This document shows, in pieces, positions 23,938 through 31,665 of a stretch of DNA of 64,000 nt (within the stretch, counting starts at the first letter, position 1; the number at the start of each line of letters is the position of its first letter). The notes beneath the pieces are model-generated. The model saw only the letters and a program-made list of their open reading frames with translations, searched no databases and was not told where the DNA came from. The position numbers and the translations under genes are program-made. The stretch is from contig NZ_CP014571.1 of assembly GCF_017357425.1 (NCBI RefSeq), positions 3,968,001 through 4,032,000 of the forward strand, read 5' to 3'. Source of the DNA: Arthrobacter sp. D5-1 (lineage in GTDB: Bacteria; Actinomycetota; Actinomycetes; Actinomycetales; Micrococcaceae).

Positions 23938-26610
23938 ATGACTCAGCACGCCCCGATCACGTGGATCGATGGCGAACCGCCCGCCGGACTCAGCGGCGGC
24001 ACGACGTGGGGAATGCCGTTCCAACGCGGCACCGTTCAGGACGCAGCCGTCCTGGGGGTCCTCGACTCCAGCGGCAGCACCGTCAACGCCCAAATCTGGC
24101 CCCTGGCCACTTGGCCCGATGGCTCCCTGAAGTGGGCCGGCATTGCCCTCGGCGCCACGGATCAGCCAGCGGCCGCTTACCGGGTCACCCACTCAAACGA
24201 AACGCACGACGGCGGCGCGGCAGCCGTCGTCGAACGCTCACACGGAGTGACGGTCGCCGAAGACGACAACACCATCACCGTATCTACAGGCACACTGGAC
24301 ATGGTCCTGCACCGGAGCGGCAACACCCTGTTCAGCGAGCTTCGCCGCAACGATGCGGTGGTGGCCAAAGACGGCCGCCTGGTGAGCCTGCTGCAGTCAG
24401 GGCTGCCCGAGGGAACCGGCACCACCACCCGCACGGGCTTCACCGGCCACACCACCAGTGTCACCGTGGAGCAGGCTGGTCCTGTGCGCGCGGTGGTCAA
24501 GGTGGAAGGCCTGCACCGCGAAGAAGACGGCGCCAAAGAATGGCTCCCGTTCACCGTCCGCTTCTACTTCTACGCGGGCGCCCGCAGCGTCAGAATGATT
24601 CACTCGTTCGTCTGGGACGGCGACGCTGAGCAGGATTTCCTGGCAGGCTTGGGCGTCGCGTTCACCGTGCCGCTGGACAGCGAACTGCATGACAGGCACG
24701 TCAGGATCGCCGGCGCCGACGGGGGATTCCTGGTGGAGGCCGTGCGCGGGTTGACTGGACTGCGACGGGATCCGGGCGACGAAGTACGCGCCGCGCAGAT
24801 CGCCGGCCGGCCCACCCCGCCCCTGAGCGAGTGGAGCCCACTGGTCTCCGAACGACTCCACCTCATCCCGGGCTGGAACGACTACACCCTGACGCAACTG
24901 ACGGCCGACGGCTTTGACCTTCGCAAAAGGACTGCTCCCGGCCACGGCTGGGTGGGTATCTCGGGCGGCACCAGGGCGGCCGGGTTCTGCTCGCTGAGCG
25001 ATGTCCATGGCGGCTTCGGTGTTGGCATCCGGGACTTCTGGCAGTCGCACCCGGGGCAGCTGGACATCCGGGGGGCAGCCACCGCGGAAGCGAAAGTCAC
25101 CGCCTGGCTTTACTCCCCCGAAGCCCAGCCGATGGACCTCCGTTTCTATCACGACGGCCTGGGCCAAGACACGTTCGAGGACCAGCTTGAGGGGCTCGAA
25201 ATCACGTATGAGGACTACGAACCCGGCTTCGGCAAACCCACAGGAATTGCACGCACCCACGAGCTGACGCTGTTCGCCTACGACTCGACCCCCAGCACGG
25301 AAAGCCTCGCCGCCGATGCCAAGGCAGCGTCCACTCCCCCGCTGTTGCAGCCCTCACCTGAGTACCTGCACGCGGCAGGGGTCTTCGGGGATTGGTCACC
25401 GGTGGATCGCAGCACCCCGGCCCGGGCGGAACTGGAAGACAAGCTGGACTTCCTGTTCGACTTCTATCAAGGCCAGACCGAACAGCGCCGCTGGTACGGA
25501 TTCTGGAACTACGGCGACGTCATGCACACCTACGACACCGATCGGCATGTGTGGCGCTACGACGTGGGTGGCTACGCGTGGGACAACTCCGAGCTGTCGC
25601 CCGACCTTTGGCTTTGGTACATGTACCTCCGGACGGGCCGCGCGGACGTCTTCCGCTACGCCGAGGCCATGACCCGCCACACCGGTGAGGTGGATGTCTA
25701 CCACCTCGGTCCGTGGCGCGGATTGGGTTCGCGGCACAACGTCCAGCACTGGGGCTGCAGCGCCAAGCAGCTGCGCATCAGTACTCCGGCCTACCGGCGC
25801 TTCTACTACTACCTGACCGCCGATGAACGAACCGGCGATCTCCTCACCGAACTGGTGGACAGCGACCAGAACTTCCTCGGCTTGGACCCAGTCCGCAAAG
25901 TCAGGCCCGACGCCGATACGTACCGCCCGGACCGCGGCGCCCTGGGCGTGGGGCTGGGTACGGACTGGGGCTCACTCGCCGCCACCTGGCTGACCGATTG
26001 GGAGCGTACCGGCAACCCGCGCTCACGGGATCGACTCCTCGGAACCATGGCAGACATCGGCGCCCTGAAGTACGGATTCCTCACAGGCGAAGCGCTGTAT
26101 GACCTTGATGCCGGGAGGTTCGACGCCGGCCGGGAAGTCATCAGCGTCTCGCACCTGAGTGCCGTGTTCGGTTTGGTGGAAATCTGCAGCGAACTGATCA
26201 GCCTGGTTCCGGACAAGGACTTCGAGGAAGCCTGGATGCAGTATTGCCGACTGTTCCTGGCCACTCCGGAAGAGCAGGTCGCGGAGGTAGGGCAACCCTT
26301 GGCCGGCATCTACCTCACCCAGGCACACAGCCGGCTCACGGCCTACGCCGCGGCGAAGCTGGGGTCCCCGGAACTCGCGGAGTTGGCGTGGGAGAGCTTT
26401 GCCGAGGGCGGGGAGAACCTCAACCATGCCGAGGCCTTCACATTGAAGAAGATCCTGCCCCCGTTCGTGCTTCTGCCGGTCGATGAGGCTCCCACCGTCT
26501 CCACCAACGACACCGCCCAGTTCGGCTTGGCCGTCATCCAGAACCTGGCCCTGATCGGTCACCAGCTGCCGGCGGCGGCCGATGCACCTCAGGAGGACCC
26601 GGCGTCGTAA
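23938..26610 (+). CDS. Exo-rhamnogalacturonan lyase family protein (PcRGLX/YetA-like, PL26-type)
   Basis: 890-residue protein. It starts with WIDGEPPAGLSGGTTWGMPFQRG (typical of the family's N-terminal beta-domain), then WPDGSLKWAGIAL. A long (alpha/alpha)-toroid-like C-terminal half contains RRWYGFWNYGDVMHTYD, YAWDNSELSPDLWLWYMYLRTGR and the HHxxW-like HNVQHWGC. These resemble the Penicillium PcRGLX and Bacillus YetA group that cleaves rhamnogalacturonan I backbone from the chain end. No signal peptide, so it acts on imported oligosaccharides. The ATG at 23938 is preceded by AGGTGGA. Two LacI-type operators are adjacent. Confidence 0.82.
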   Translation: MTQHAPITWIDGEPPAGLSGGTTWGMPFQRGTVQDAAVLGVLDSSGSTVNAQIWPLATWPDGSLKWAGIALGATDQPAAAYRVTHSNETHDGGAAAVVERSHGVTVAEDDNTITVSTGTLDMVLHRSGNTLFSELRRNDAVVAKDGRLVSLLQSGLPEGTGTTTRTGFTGHTTSVTVEQAGPVRAVVKVEGLHREEDGAKEWLPFTVRFYFYAGARSVRMIHSFVWDGDAEQDFLAGLGVAFTVPLDSELHDRHVRIAGADGGFLVEAVRGLTGLRRDPGDEVRAAQIAGRPTPPLSEWSPLVSERLHLIPGWNDYTLTQLTADGFDLRKRTAPGHGWVGISGGTRAAGFCSLSDVHGGFGVGIRDFWQSHPGQLDIRGAATAEAKVTAWLYSPEAQPMDLRFYHDGLGQDTFEDQLEGLEITYEDYEPGFGKPTGIARTHELTLFAYDSTPSTESLAADAKAASTPPLLQPSPEYLHAAGVFGDWSPVDRSTPARAELEDKLDFLFDFYQGQTEQRRWYGFWNYGDVMHTYDTDRHVWRYDVGGYAWDNSELSPDLWLWYMYLRTGRADVFRYAEAMTRHTGEVDVYHLGPWRGLGSRHNVQHWGCSAKQLRISTPAYRRFYYYLTADERTGDLLTELVDSDQNFLGLDPVRKVRPDADTYRPDRGALGVGLGTDWGSLAATWLTDWERTGNPRSRDRLLGTMADIGALKYGFLTGEALYDLDAGRFDAGREVISVSHLSAVFGLVEICSELISLVPDKDFEEAWMQYCRLFLATPEEQVAEVGQPLAGIYLTQAHSRLTAYAAAKLGSPELAELAWESFAEGGENLNHAEAFTLKKILPPFVLLPVDEAPTVSTNDTAQFGLAVIQNLALIGHQLPAAADAPQEDPAS

Positions 26611-26618
26611 TTCCTGCT

Positions 26619-26710
26619 GCTTCCTGACCTTCTTTGCCGCTGATATGGGTGGCCAGCAACCCCAGAGGGTTGATTCCGCACTCGAGTCGGCCCGAAGAAG
26701 GTCAGGAAGC
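26619..26710. repeat. 90-nt palindromic element, copy 1
   Basis: Perfect 14-bp terminal stem (26619-26632 with 26697-26710) and an internal 6-bp hairpin (26657-26662 with 26667-26672, loop CAGA). It lies between convergent genes and can serve as a bidirectional terminator. A 90-nt element of the same length and plan, sharing the first 20 nt with a single difference, is at 37214-37303. Confidence 0.7.
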
Positions 26711-26718
26711 CACAGCCA

Positions 26719-27597
26719 TCAGGAACTGCTGCGCGGATGCATGATCCGCATCTGGTCCCAGGTCCGCTCCGAAGCGGCGATGTTCTGGTTGGAACGCTCG
26801 CGGTCCAGGGAGGCAAGCTCGACGGCGATCGCCTGGACCGCAGCCACGGCACCTGTCAGGGATGGGAAAAAGCCTGCGCCTTCAGTGGGCACCACAATCC
26901 GGTGATCGGCATGCACCGCTACAGGCGAACCCGCGCTGTCCGTGATGGAAACAATGGGCGCGCCCAGGTTGTGCGCAATATCCACTGCCCGCATAGTGCT
27001 GTCGTAGACCCGCCAAAGGCTGATGGCAATGACCAAATCTTCTGCACCGAGCCGTGCAATGGCATTGGTGAGGGCTGCGACATCGGCATCGAGGAGCCGC
27101 ACGTTGTAGCCGGCAATGATGGCATTGTGCTCCAGCGCCTTGCCGGGGATAGCGTAGCTGCCTGCCGCGACAATGAAGGTCTGCCGAGCACCTGCAATAG
27201 CCTTCGCAATTGCATGGATTGAGCCGGCGTCCAGGGTGCGTTCAAAATGGGCCAAATTGGCACGATCCGTGGAGACCGCGGCTTGCGCAGGGCTACTGAT
27301 ATGGCCATTGTGTTCAGCCGCGACTTCCAGGGCGCTGAGCGACGCCAGGAAGCGGGACCGGAGCTCGAACTGGAAGTCCGCCCACCCCTTGAATCCCAGT
27401 GTTTGCGCGGTCCTGGTGACGGTGGAGGCATTCGAAGCGGCCACTGCGGCGATGTCGCTGACGGAGCCGTAGGAGGCCAGTCGCGGCTGGGACCGCAGGA
27501 TGCCGATGACCTGCATTTGGCGTGCCGCGAGCTTCCGCCCTTGGACGCGGCTGTCGAGCCACTCGGTCAACGTTGACGAGTCGAAATCTTCTTGCAC
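26719..27597 (-). CDS. MurR/RpiR family transcriptional regulator
   Basis: 292 residues. The N-terminal RpiR helix-turn-helix (about 30-95; SVSDIAAVAASNASTVTRTAQTLGFKGWADFQFELR) is followed by a SIS sugar-isomerase-like domain from about 130 (FIVAAGSYAIPGKALEHNAIIAGYNV; LVIAISLWRVYDSTMRAVDIAHNLG; ITDSAGSPVA). Such regulators usually sense phosphorylated sugars. It is divergent from the MFS/GAF/amidohydrolase unit, with a dyad in the shared promoter region, so it likely controls that unit. Confidence 0.9.
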   Translation of the reverse strand: MQEDFDSSTLTEWLDSRVQGRKLAARQMQVIGILRSQPRLASYGSVSDIAAVAASNASTVTRTAQTLGFKGWADFQFELRSRFLASLSALEVAAEHNGHISSPAQAAVSTDRANLAHFERTLDAGSIHAIAKAIAGARQTFIVAAGSYAIPGKALEHNAIIAGYNVRLLDADVAALTNAIARLGAEDLVIAISLWRVYDSTMRAVDIAHNLGAPIVSITDSAGSPVAVHADHRIVVPTEGAGFFPSLTGAVAAVQAIAVELASLDRERSNQNIAASERTWDQMRIMHPRSSS

Positions 27598-27644
27598 CTA
27601 TTGACCTACCTCACACTTTGGCCTTAACTTCGATACATCACATC

Positions 27645-27660
27645 TGCACAGATCCGTGCA
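27645..27660. promoter_or_regulatory. Dyad between RpiR regulator and MFS operon
   Basis: TGCAC-AGATCC-GTGCA, a perfect 5-bp dyad 46 bp before the MFS start and 48 bp from the regulator start; candidate RpiR operator. Confidence 0.4.
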
Positions 27661-27705
27661 TATTCCTCAAAATGTACAACTTGGCCCACTTTGCTAGGAA
27701 TCCCC

Positions 27706-29094
27706 ATGTCTCTCACAGCACGCTTGGATCGACTGGCTCTCAGTCGACCACACTACAAGCTTCTCCTCATCGGAGGCCTCGGCTACTCCTTCGACGGCAT
27801 GGACGGTGCCGTGGTGGCCTTCCTCCTCCCACGGATCCAGGAATTATGGGGCCTCAGCACCGCCAGCCTCGGCCTGGTGGGCTCCGCGGCCCCGTTCGGT
27901 TTCTTTTTCGGCGCGATTCTGGCCGGCTGGATGGGCGATCGGTTCGGCCGCAAAAAGGTCATGCTCTGGGCGCTGGCCTTCTACTGCGTCATGTCAGTGG
28001 TTGCAGCCATGGCCCCCAACTTCGAAATCTTCCTGATTGCACGGATCTTTGCAGGATTGGGCGCTGGCGCTGAAAGCGTGATCATCGCGCCGTTCCTCTC
28101 TGAGTTCATTCCCCCGAAGCGCCGCGGCTGGTTCATTGGGACCTTGGCCGGATTCTTCTCCTTTGGCTTCGTGGCTGCAGCGCTGATCGGCCGCTTCGTT
28201 GTTCCACTGGGTGAGGACGGCTGGCGCTGGGCGCAGGTCATCACCGCTGTTCCCATCCTGCTCCTGCTCTGGTGGCGGCGCAGCCTGCCTGAATCGCCGC
28301 GCTATCTCATCAGCCGGGGCCGCATCGCAGAGGCGACGGAAGTGGTGGACCGATTTGAGCAGAGTGTAGTGAAAGCCACGGGCAAACCACTCCCGGCCCT
28401 GCCACCGGCAGAGGAAGAGATCACCAAGCACGAACAAAAGATCAGCATCTGGAACGCCCTGAAGTTTATGTGGTCCAAGGCAATGCGCCGCCGGACTGCC
28501 GTGATCTGGCTGATCTGGTTCGTGATTACGTTCTCCTACTACGGCTTCTTCTCCTGGATTCCCACCCTGCTGGTTGGACGCGGAATCACCATTACCAAGA
28601 GCTTCGAGTTCTCCATCCTCATCTATCTGGCACAGATCCCCGGCTACTTCTCCGCCGCCTGGTTGTGTGACCGGATTGACCGCAAGAACACCATCGCCCT
28701 GTACCTGGCGGGATCGGCCATCAGCGCTTTCTGGCTGAGCCAGTCCAACGATTCCGGCATGATTCTGCTGGCCGCCGCCACACTGTCCTTCTTCCTCAAC
28801 GGCACCTACGCCGGCGTCTACGCCTACACTCCGGAACTCTTTCCCACATGGATGCGTGCCACGGGTGTTGGCCTGGCCAGCGCAGTGGGTCGAGTGGGCA
28901 GCATTCTGGCGCCATCCATCATCGGCATCTTCGCCGCTTCCCTCGGCTTCGGCGGTGTGTTCACCATGACTACGGTGGTGCTGACCATCGGCGTCCTGGG
29001 CGTGGTGATCTTCGGCGCCTCCACCGCGGGCAAGTCCCTGGAAAACATCAATGCCCGTGCTGAACATGACCCGGCCGCGGCAGGAAGCAAGTGA
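27706..29094 (+). CDS. MFS transporter (AAHS/sugar-acid:H+ symporter-like)
   Basis: 462-residue carrier with 12 predicted helices. Signatures: LIGGLGYSFDGMDGAVVAFLLP, AGWMGDRFGRKKVM, SLPESPRYL after TM6 and AYTPELFPTWMRATGVGLASAVGR near TM10-11, as in the NiaP/YceI/AAHS-like branch for aromatic acids, nicotinate and similar compounds. The ATG at 27706 is preceded by AGGAAT; an upstream in-frame start is less likely. It overlaps the GAF gene in a GTGA junction and is the first gene of a three-gene unit. Confidence 0.88.
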   Translation: MSLTARLDRLALSRPHYKLLLIGGLGYSFDGMDGAVVAFLLPRIQELWGLSTASLGLVGSAAPFGFFFGAILAGWMGDRFGRKKVMLWALAFYCVMSVVAAMAPNFEIFLIARIFAGLGAGAESVIIAPFLSEFIPPKRRGWFIGTLAGFFSFGFVAAALIGRFVVPLGEDGWRWAQVITAVPILLLLWWRRSLPESPRYLISRGRIAEATEVVDRFEQSVVKATGKPLPALPPAEEEITKHEQKISIWNALKFMWSKAMRRRTAVIWLIWFVITFSYYGFFSWIPTLLVGRGITITKSFEFSILIYLAQIPGYFSAAWLCDRIDRKNTIALYLAGSAISAFWLSQSNDSGMILLAAATLSFFLNGTYAGVYAYTPELFPTWMRATGVGLASAVGRVGSILAPSIIGIFAASLGFGGVFTMTTVVLTIGVLGVVIFGASTAGKSLENINARAEHDPAAAGSK

Positions 29095-29585
29095 TAACTG
29101 TGAACACGGACGCAGTCTTCCAGCAGACCCTCGAGGCCATGCAGAAGGAGCCAGGAGTCATTCTGTTCACTGCCCTGCAGTGGATCCCGCAGCGCTCCAG
29201 CCTTAAACGGCTCTTCACCAGCCACCCGGCCGACTATCCGGTGGGCGGCGAGAAGACAGTGGAAATCTCTCCCGGCTGGCTGGGCACGGTTATTGAGGAC
29301 AAGACGCCCTTCCTGGCCGCAGACCTGGCCGCACTCCGCGGCGTCTTCACCGATTCCGCGCTCATTCAGCAGCTCGGCTGCGGTGCCGTGATCAACGTGC
29401 CGGTCCTCGACCAGCAGAACAACGTGGTGGGCGTCCTCGCGCTCCTGGACGCCGAAGGCAAGTACACGCAGCAGAGTGTGGAAACCGCCGTCGACGTCAC
29501 CCGTGCGAACCTGACCGAACTCGTTCAGGCCTTTGAAGCCCATCCCACTGAAATCCCCGAAACACCTGCGAAGGACACCGTTTAA
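29091..29585 (+). CDS. GAF domain protein
   Basis: 164 residues forming a single GAF-like ligand-binding domain: ...EISPGWLGTVIEDKTPFLAADLAALRGVFTDSALIQQLGCGAVINVPVLDQQNNVVGVLALLD. No output domain is attached. It starts with GTG overlapping the MFS stop and ends directly before the amidohydrolase ATG. Free-standing GAF proteins between a transporter and a hydrolase are also found in other actinobacterial amidohydrolase loci; this one may be a substrate-binding or regulatory partner (inference). Confidence 0.8.
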   Translation: MITVNTDAVFQQTLEAMQKEPGVILFTALQWIPQRSSLKRLFTSHPADYPVGGEKTVEISPGWLGTVIEDKTPFLAADLAALRGVFTDSALIQQLGCGAVINVPVLDQQNNVVGVLALLDAEGKYTQQSVETAVDVTRANLTELVQAFEAHPTEIPETPAKDTV

Positions 29586-30818
29586 ATGAGCACCACCCCA
29601 GAAAGCACCCCCTTGGTCATCCGCAACGCAAGCGTCCTGGACGTGCAGGCAGGCACCTACTCAACTGCCGACGTCGTCAGCGTTGATGGAAAGATCAGCA
29701 GCGTCGAGCCGACCGCCGAGGCACCCTCAGCCGCACGCGTCATCGATGGCACCGGCAAGTTCGTCATCCCCGGCCTGATCGATGCCCACGTCCATGTGGT
29801 CGCCTCGAGCGCCGACTTCCGCTCGCTGACCTACACGCCGGCTTCATATGTCTACGCGCAGACTGCCCGCATCATGGGCGCCATGCTGCGGCGCGGCTTC
29901 ACTACTGTGCGCGACCTGTCCGGCGCCGACTTCGGGCTTGCCATGGCACAGGAGGAAGGACTGCTGGAGGGTCCCAAGATCCACTTTTGCGGCCACGCCC
30001 TCAGCCAAACCGGCGGCCACGGAGACATGCGGTTGCCGGGCGAAGACCACGATCCCAATGGCCGTGGATGCTGCGGCATTGGACGCGTGGCGGACGGCGT
30101 TGACGCTGTCCGCGCCGCCGCCCGCGACGAGATCCGCAAGGGCGCCCACCATATCAAGATCATGGCATCCGGCGGAGTTTCCTCCCCCACCGATCGGATC
30201 GACTCCACGCAGTACTCCATGGAAGAGATGCGGGCCGCGGTGGAGGAGGCCGGGGCCGCCAACCGCTACGTCGCAGCCCACGCCTACACGGCGCGAGCCA
30301 TCAATCGGGCACTGGAAGCCGGAGTTCGTTCGATTGAACACGGCAACCTCCTGGACGACGAAAGCCTCAAGCTCTTCCTTGAGAAAGACGCGTTTTTGGT
30401 CCCCACGCTCGTTACGTACTGGGCGCTGAAGGAAGAGGGCAAGGAATTCGGACTCACCGAAGAAATGTGGGGCAAAGTGGACTCCGTGCTGACCAGCGGC
30501 CTCGAAGCGATTTCACGCGCCCACGAGGCCGGCGTCAAAATGGCCTTCGGCTCGGATCTTTTGGGCGGCATGCACCGCCACCAGAACGAACAGTTCAGGC
30601 TGTTGGGCAAAGTTCAGCCCGCGATTGACGCCATCCGCTCGGCAACCACGACGGCGGCAGAGCTGCTGGAGCGCGAAGGGGAAATCGGTGTGATCGCGCC
30701 TGGCGCTGACGCCGACCTGTTGGTGCTCGACGCCGATCCGATGGCAGACATCGCTGTGCTGGCCGACATCTCCGAGCACCTGGAGCACCTCGTCCAGAAT
30801 GGCCGGATCATCCACTGA
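29586..30818 (+). CDS. Metal-dependent amidohydrolase (prolidase/imidazolonepropionase-like)
   Basis: 410-residue binuclear amidohydrolase. Metal motif GLIDAHVHV near residue 64, a metal-bridging lysine in HHIKIMASGG, YVAAHAYTARAINRALEAG with SIEHGN for the distal histidines, and the FGSDLL aspartate near 320, all inside a TIM barrel with N- and C-terminal beta-sandwich strands. It resembles the Xaa-Pro/Xaa-Lys dipeptidase and organophosphate-degrading Sgx9260-type group. It is the last gene of the RpiR-linked unit; the substrate is probably what the MFS protein imports. Confidence 0.9.
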   Translation: MSTTPESTPLVIRNASVLDVQAGTYSTADVVSVDGKISSVEPTAEAPSAARVIDGTGKFVIPGLIDAHVHVVASSADFRSLTYTPASYVYAQTARIMGAMLRRGFTTVRDLSGADFGLAMAQEEGLLEGPKIHFCGHALSQTGGHGDMRLPGEDHDPNGRGCCGIGRVADGVDAVRAAARDEIRKGAHHIKIMASGGVSSPTDRIDSTQYSMEEMRAAVEEAGAANRYVAAHAYTARAINRALEAGVRSIEHGNLLDDESLKLFLEKDAFLVPTLVTYWALKEEGKEFGLTEEMWGKVDSVLTSGLEAISRAHEAGVKMAFGSDLLGGMHRHQNEQFRLLGKVQPAIDAIRSATTTAAELLEREGEIGVIAPGADADLLVLDADPMADIAVLADISEHLEHLVQNGRIIH

Positions 30819-30909
30819 CTCCCCTCCTTCAAGCTCTGTATTAACGCTTCAAAAGGCCCGATACTGTAAGTATGCTGATCAATATCGACCTGAGGAGGAG
30901 ACGGACATC

Positions 30910-31593
30910 ATGACCACGAAAGTAAACAAGACAATCATGGTCAACGTTCCGATCAGTACGGCTTACTGGCAGTGGACGCAGTTCGAGGAATTTCCGCATT
31001 TCATGGGCGGAGTGGAACGCGTGACGCGGCTCAGTGAGGACCGCCTCGAATGGGTGGCCGAAATCGCCGGCGTCCATCGTCGCTGGGAAGCCAAAATCGT
31101 TCAACAGGACCATAACCGGGCCGTGGCCTGGGCCGCCGTGGAGGGTGCCAAAAACGCCGGCTGGGTTGAGTTCAAGGAAGCTGGTCCCAGCCAGACGTCA
31201 CTGCACTTGTCCCTGGAGTACGAACCGCATGGCGTTCTGGAGTTCCTGGGGGACAAGCTGCATATCGTTGAAAGGCAGGCTGAGTCAGACTTGAAGAAGT
31301 TCAAGGAGTACATCGAAAAGCAGACCCCGGAGACGGGCACGACTGCAGGAACCACCGCGGCACCTGCGGCCGCGTCAGGAACTGCGGCCGCGTCAGGAAC
31401 AGCGGCCGCGTCAACGCCAATCGTCGATCCTGTCACCCACCCGTTCGACCAGACCAACGGTCTGGCAGACGTTGATGGGGACTCGGACGAGACCGCCGAG
31501 AGCGACACCCGCAGCGCTGCGGAGCGGAAGGAAGGCGAAGGTCAAGGTCCGGGCTTTATTCCGCCGATGGGCGGCCTGCCAGGACAGCGGTAG
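30910..31593 (+). CDS. SRPBCC/polyketide cyclase-like protein with low-complexity acidic tail
   Basis: 227 residues. Residues 1-145 are a Bet v1-like cyclase/dehydrase domain: VPISTAYWQWTQFEEFPHFMGGVERV, a WAAVEG.KNAGWVEF strand pair and a long C-terminal helix LKKFKEYIEK. The rest is Ala/Ser/Thr-rich, containing an 18-bp DNA repeat (about 31372-31410) that codes ASGTAA units, then an acidic stretch. AGGAGGAGACGG precedes the ATG, fixing it over a longer in-frame start. A paralogue of the same domain, without the tail, is at 61192-61686. Confidence 0.88.
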   Translation: MTTKVNKTIMVNVPISTAYWQWTQFEEFPHFMGGVERVTRLSEDRLEWVAEIAGVHRRWEAKIVQQDHNRAVAWAAVEGAKNAGWVEFKEAGPSQTSLHLSLEYEPHGVLEFLGDKLHIVERQAESDLKKFKEYIEKQTPETGTTAGTTAAPAAASGTAAASGTAAASTPIVDPVTHPFDQTNGLADVDGDSDETAESDTRSAAERKEGEGQGPGFIPPMGGLPGQR

Positions 31594-31612
31594 TGTCCAC
31601 AGCAAATGAATC

Positions 31613-31647
31613 AGTGCCGCCCGGGTCAACGCGACCCGGGCGGCACT
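31613..31647. terminator. Bidirectional terminator between SRPBCC and PL11 genes
   Basis: Perfect 15-bp stem (31613-31627 with 31633-31647), 5-nt AACGC loop, followed by TTTT on the plus strand. It is between convergent genes. Confidence 0.88.
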
Positions 31648-31665
31648 TTTCATTGACAGCTGCGG

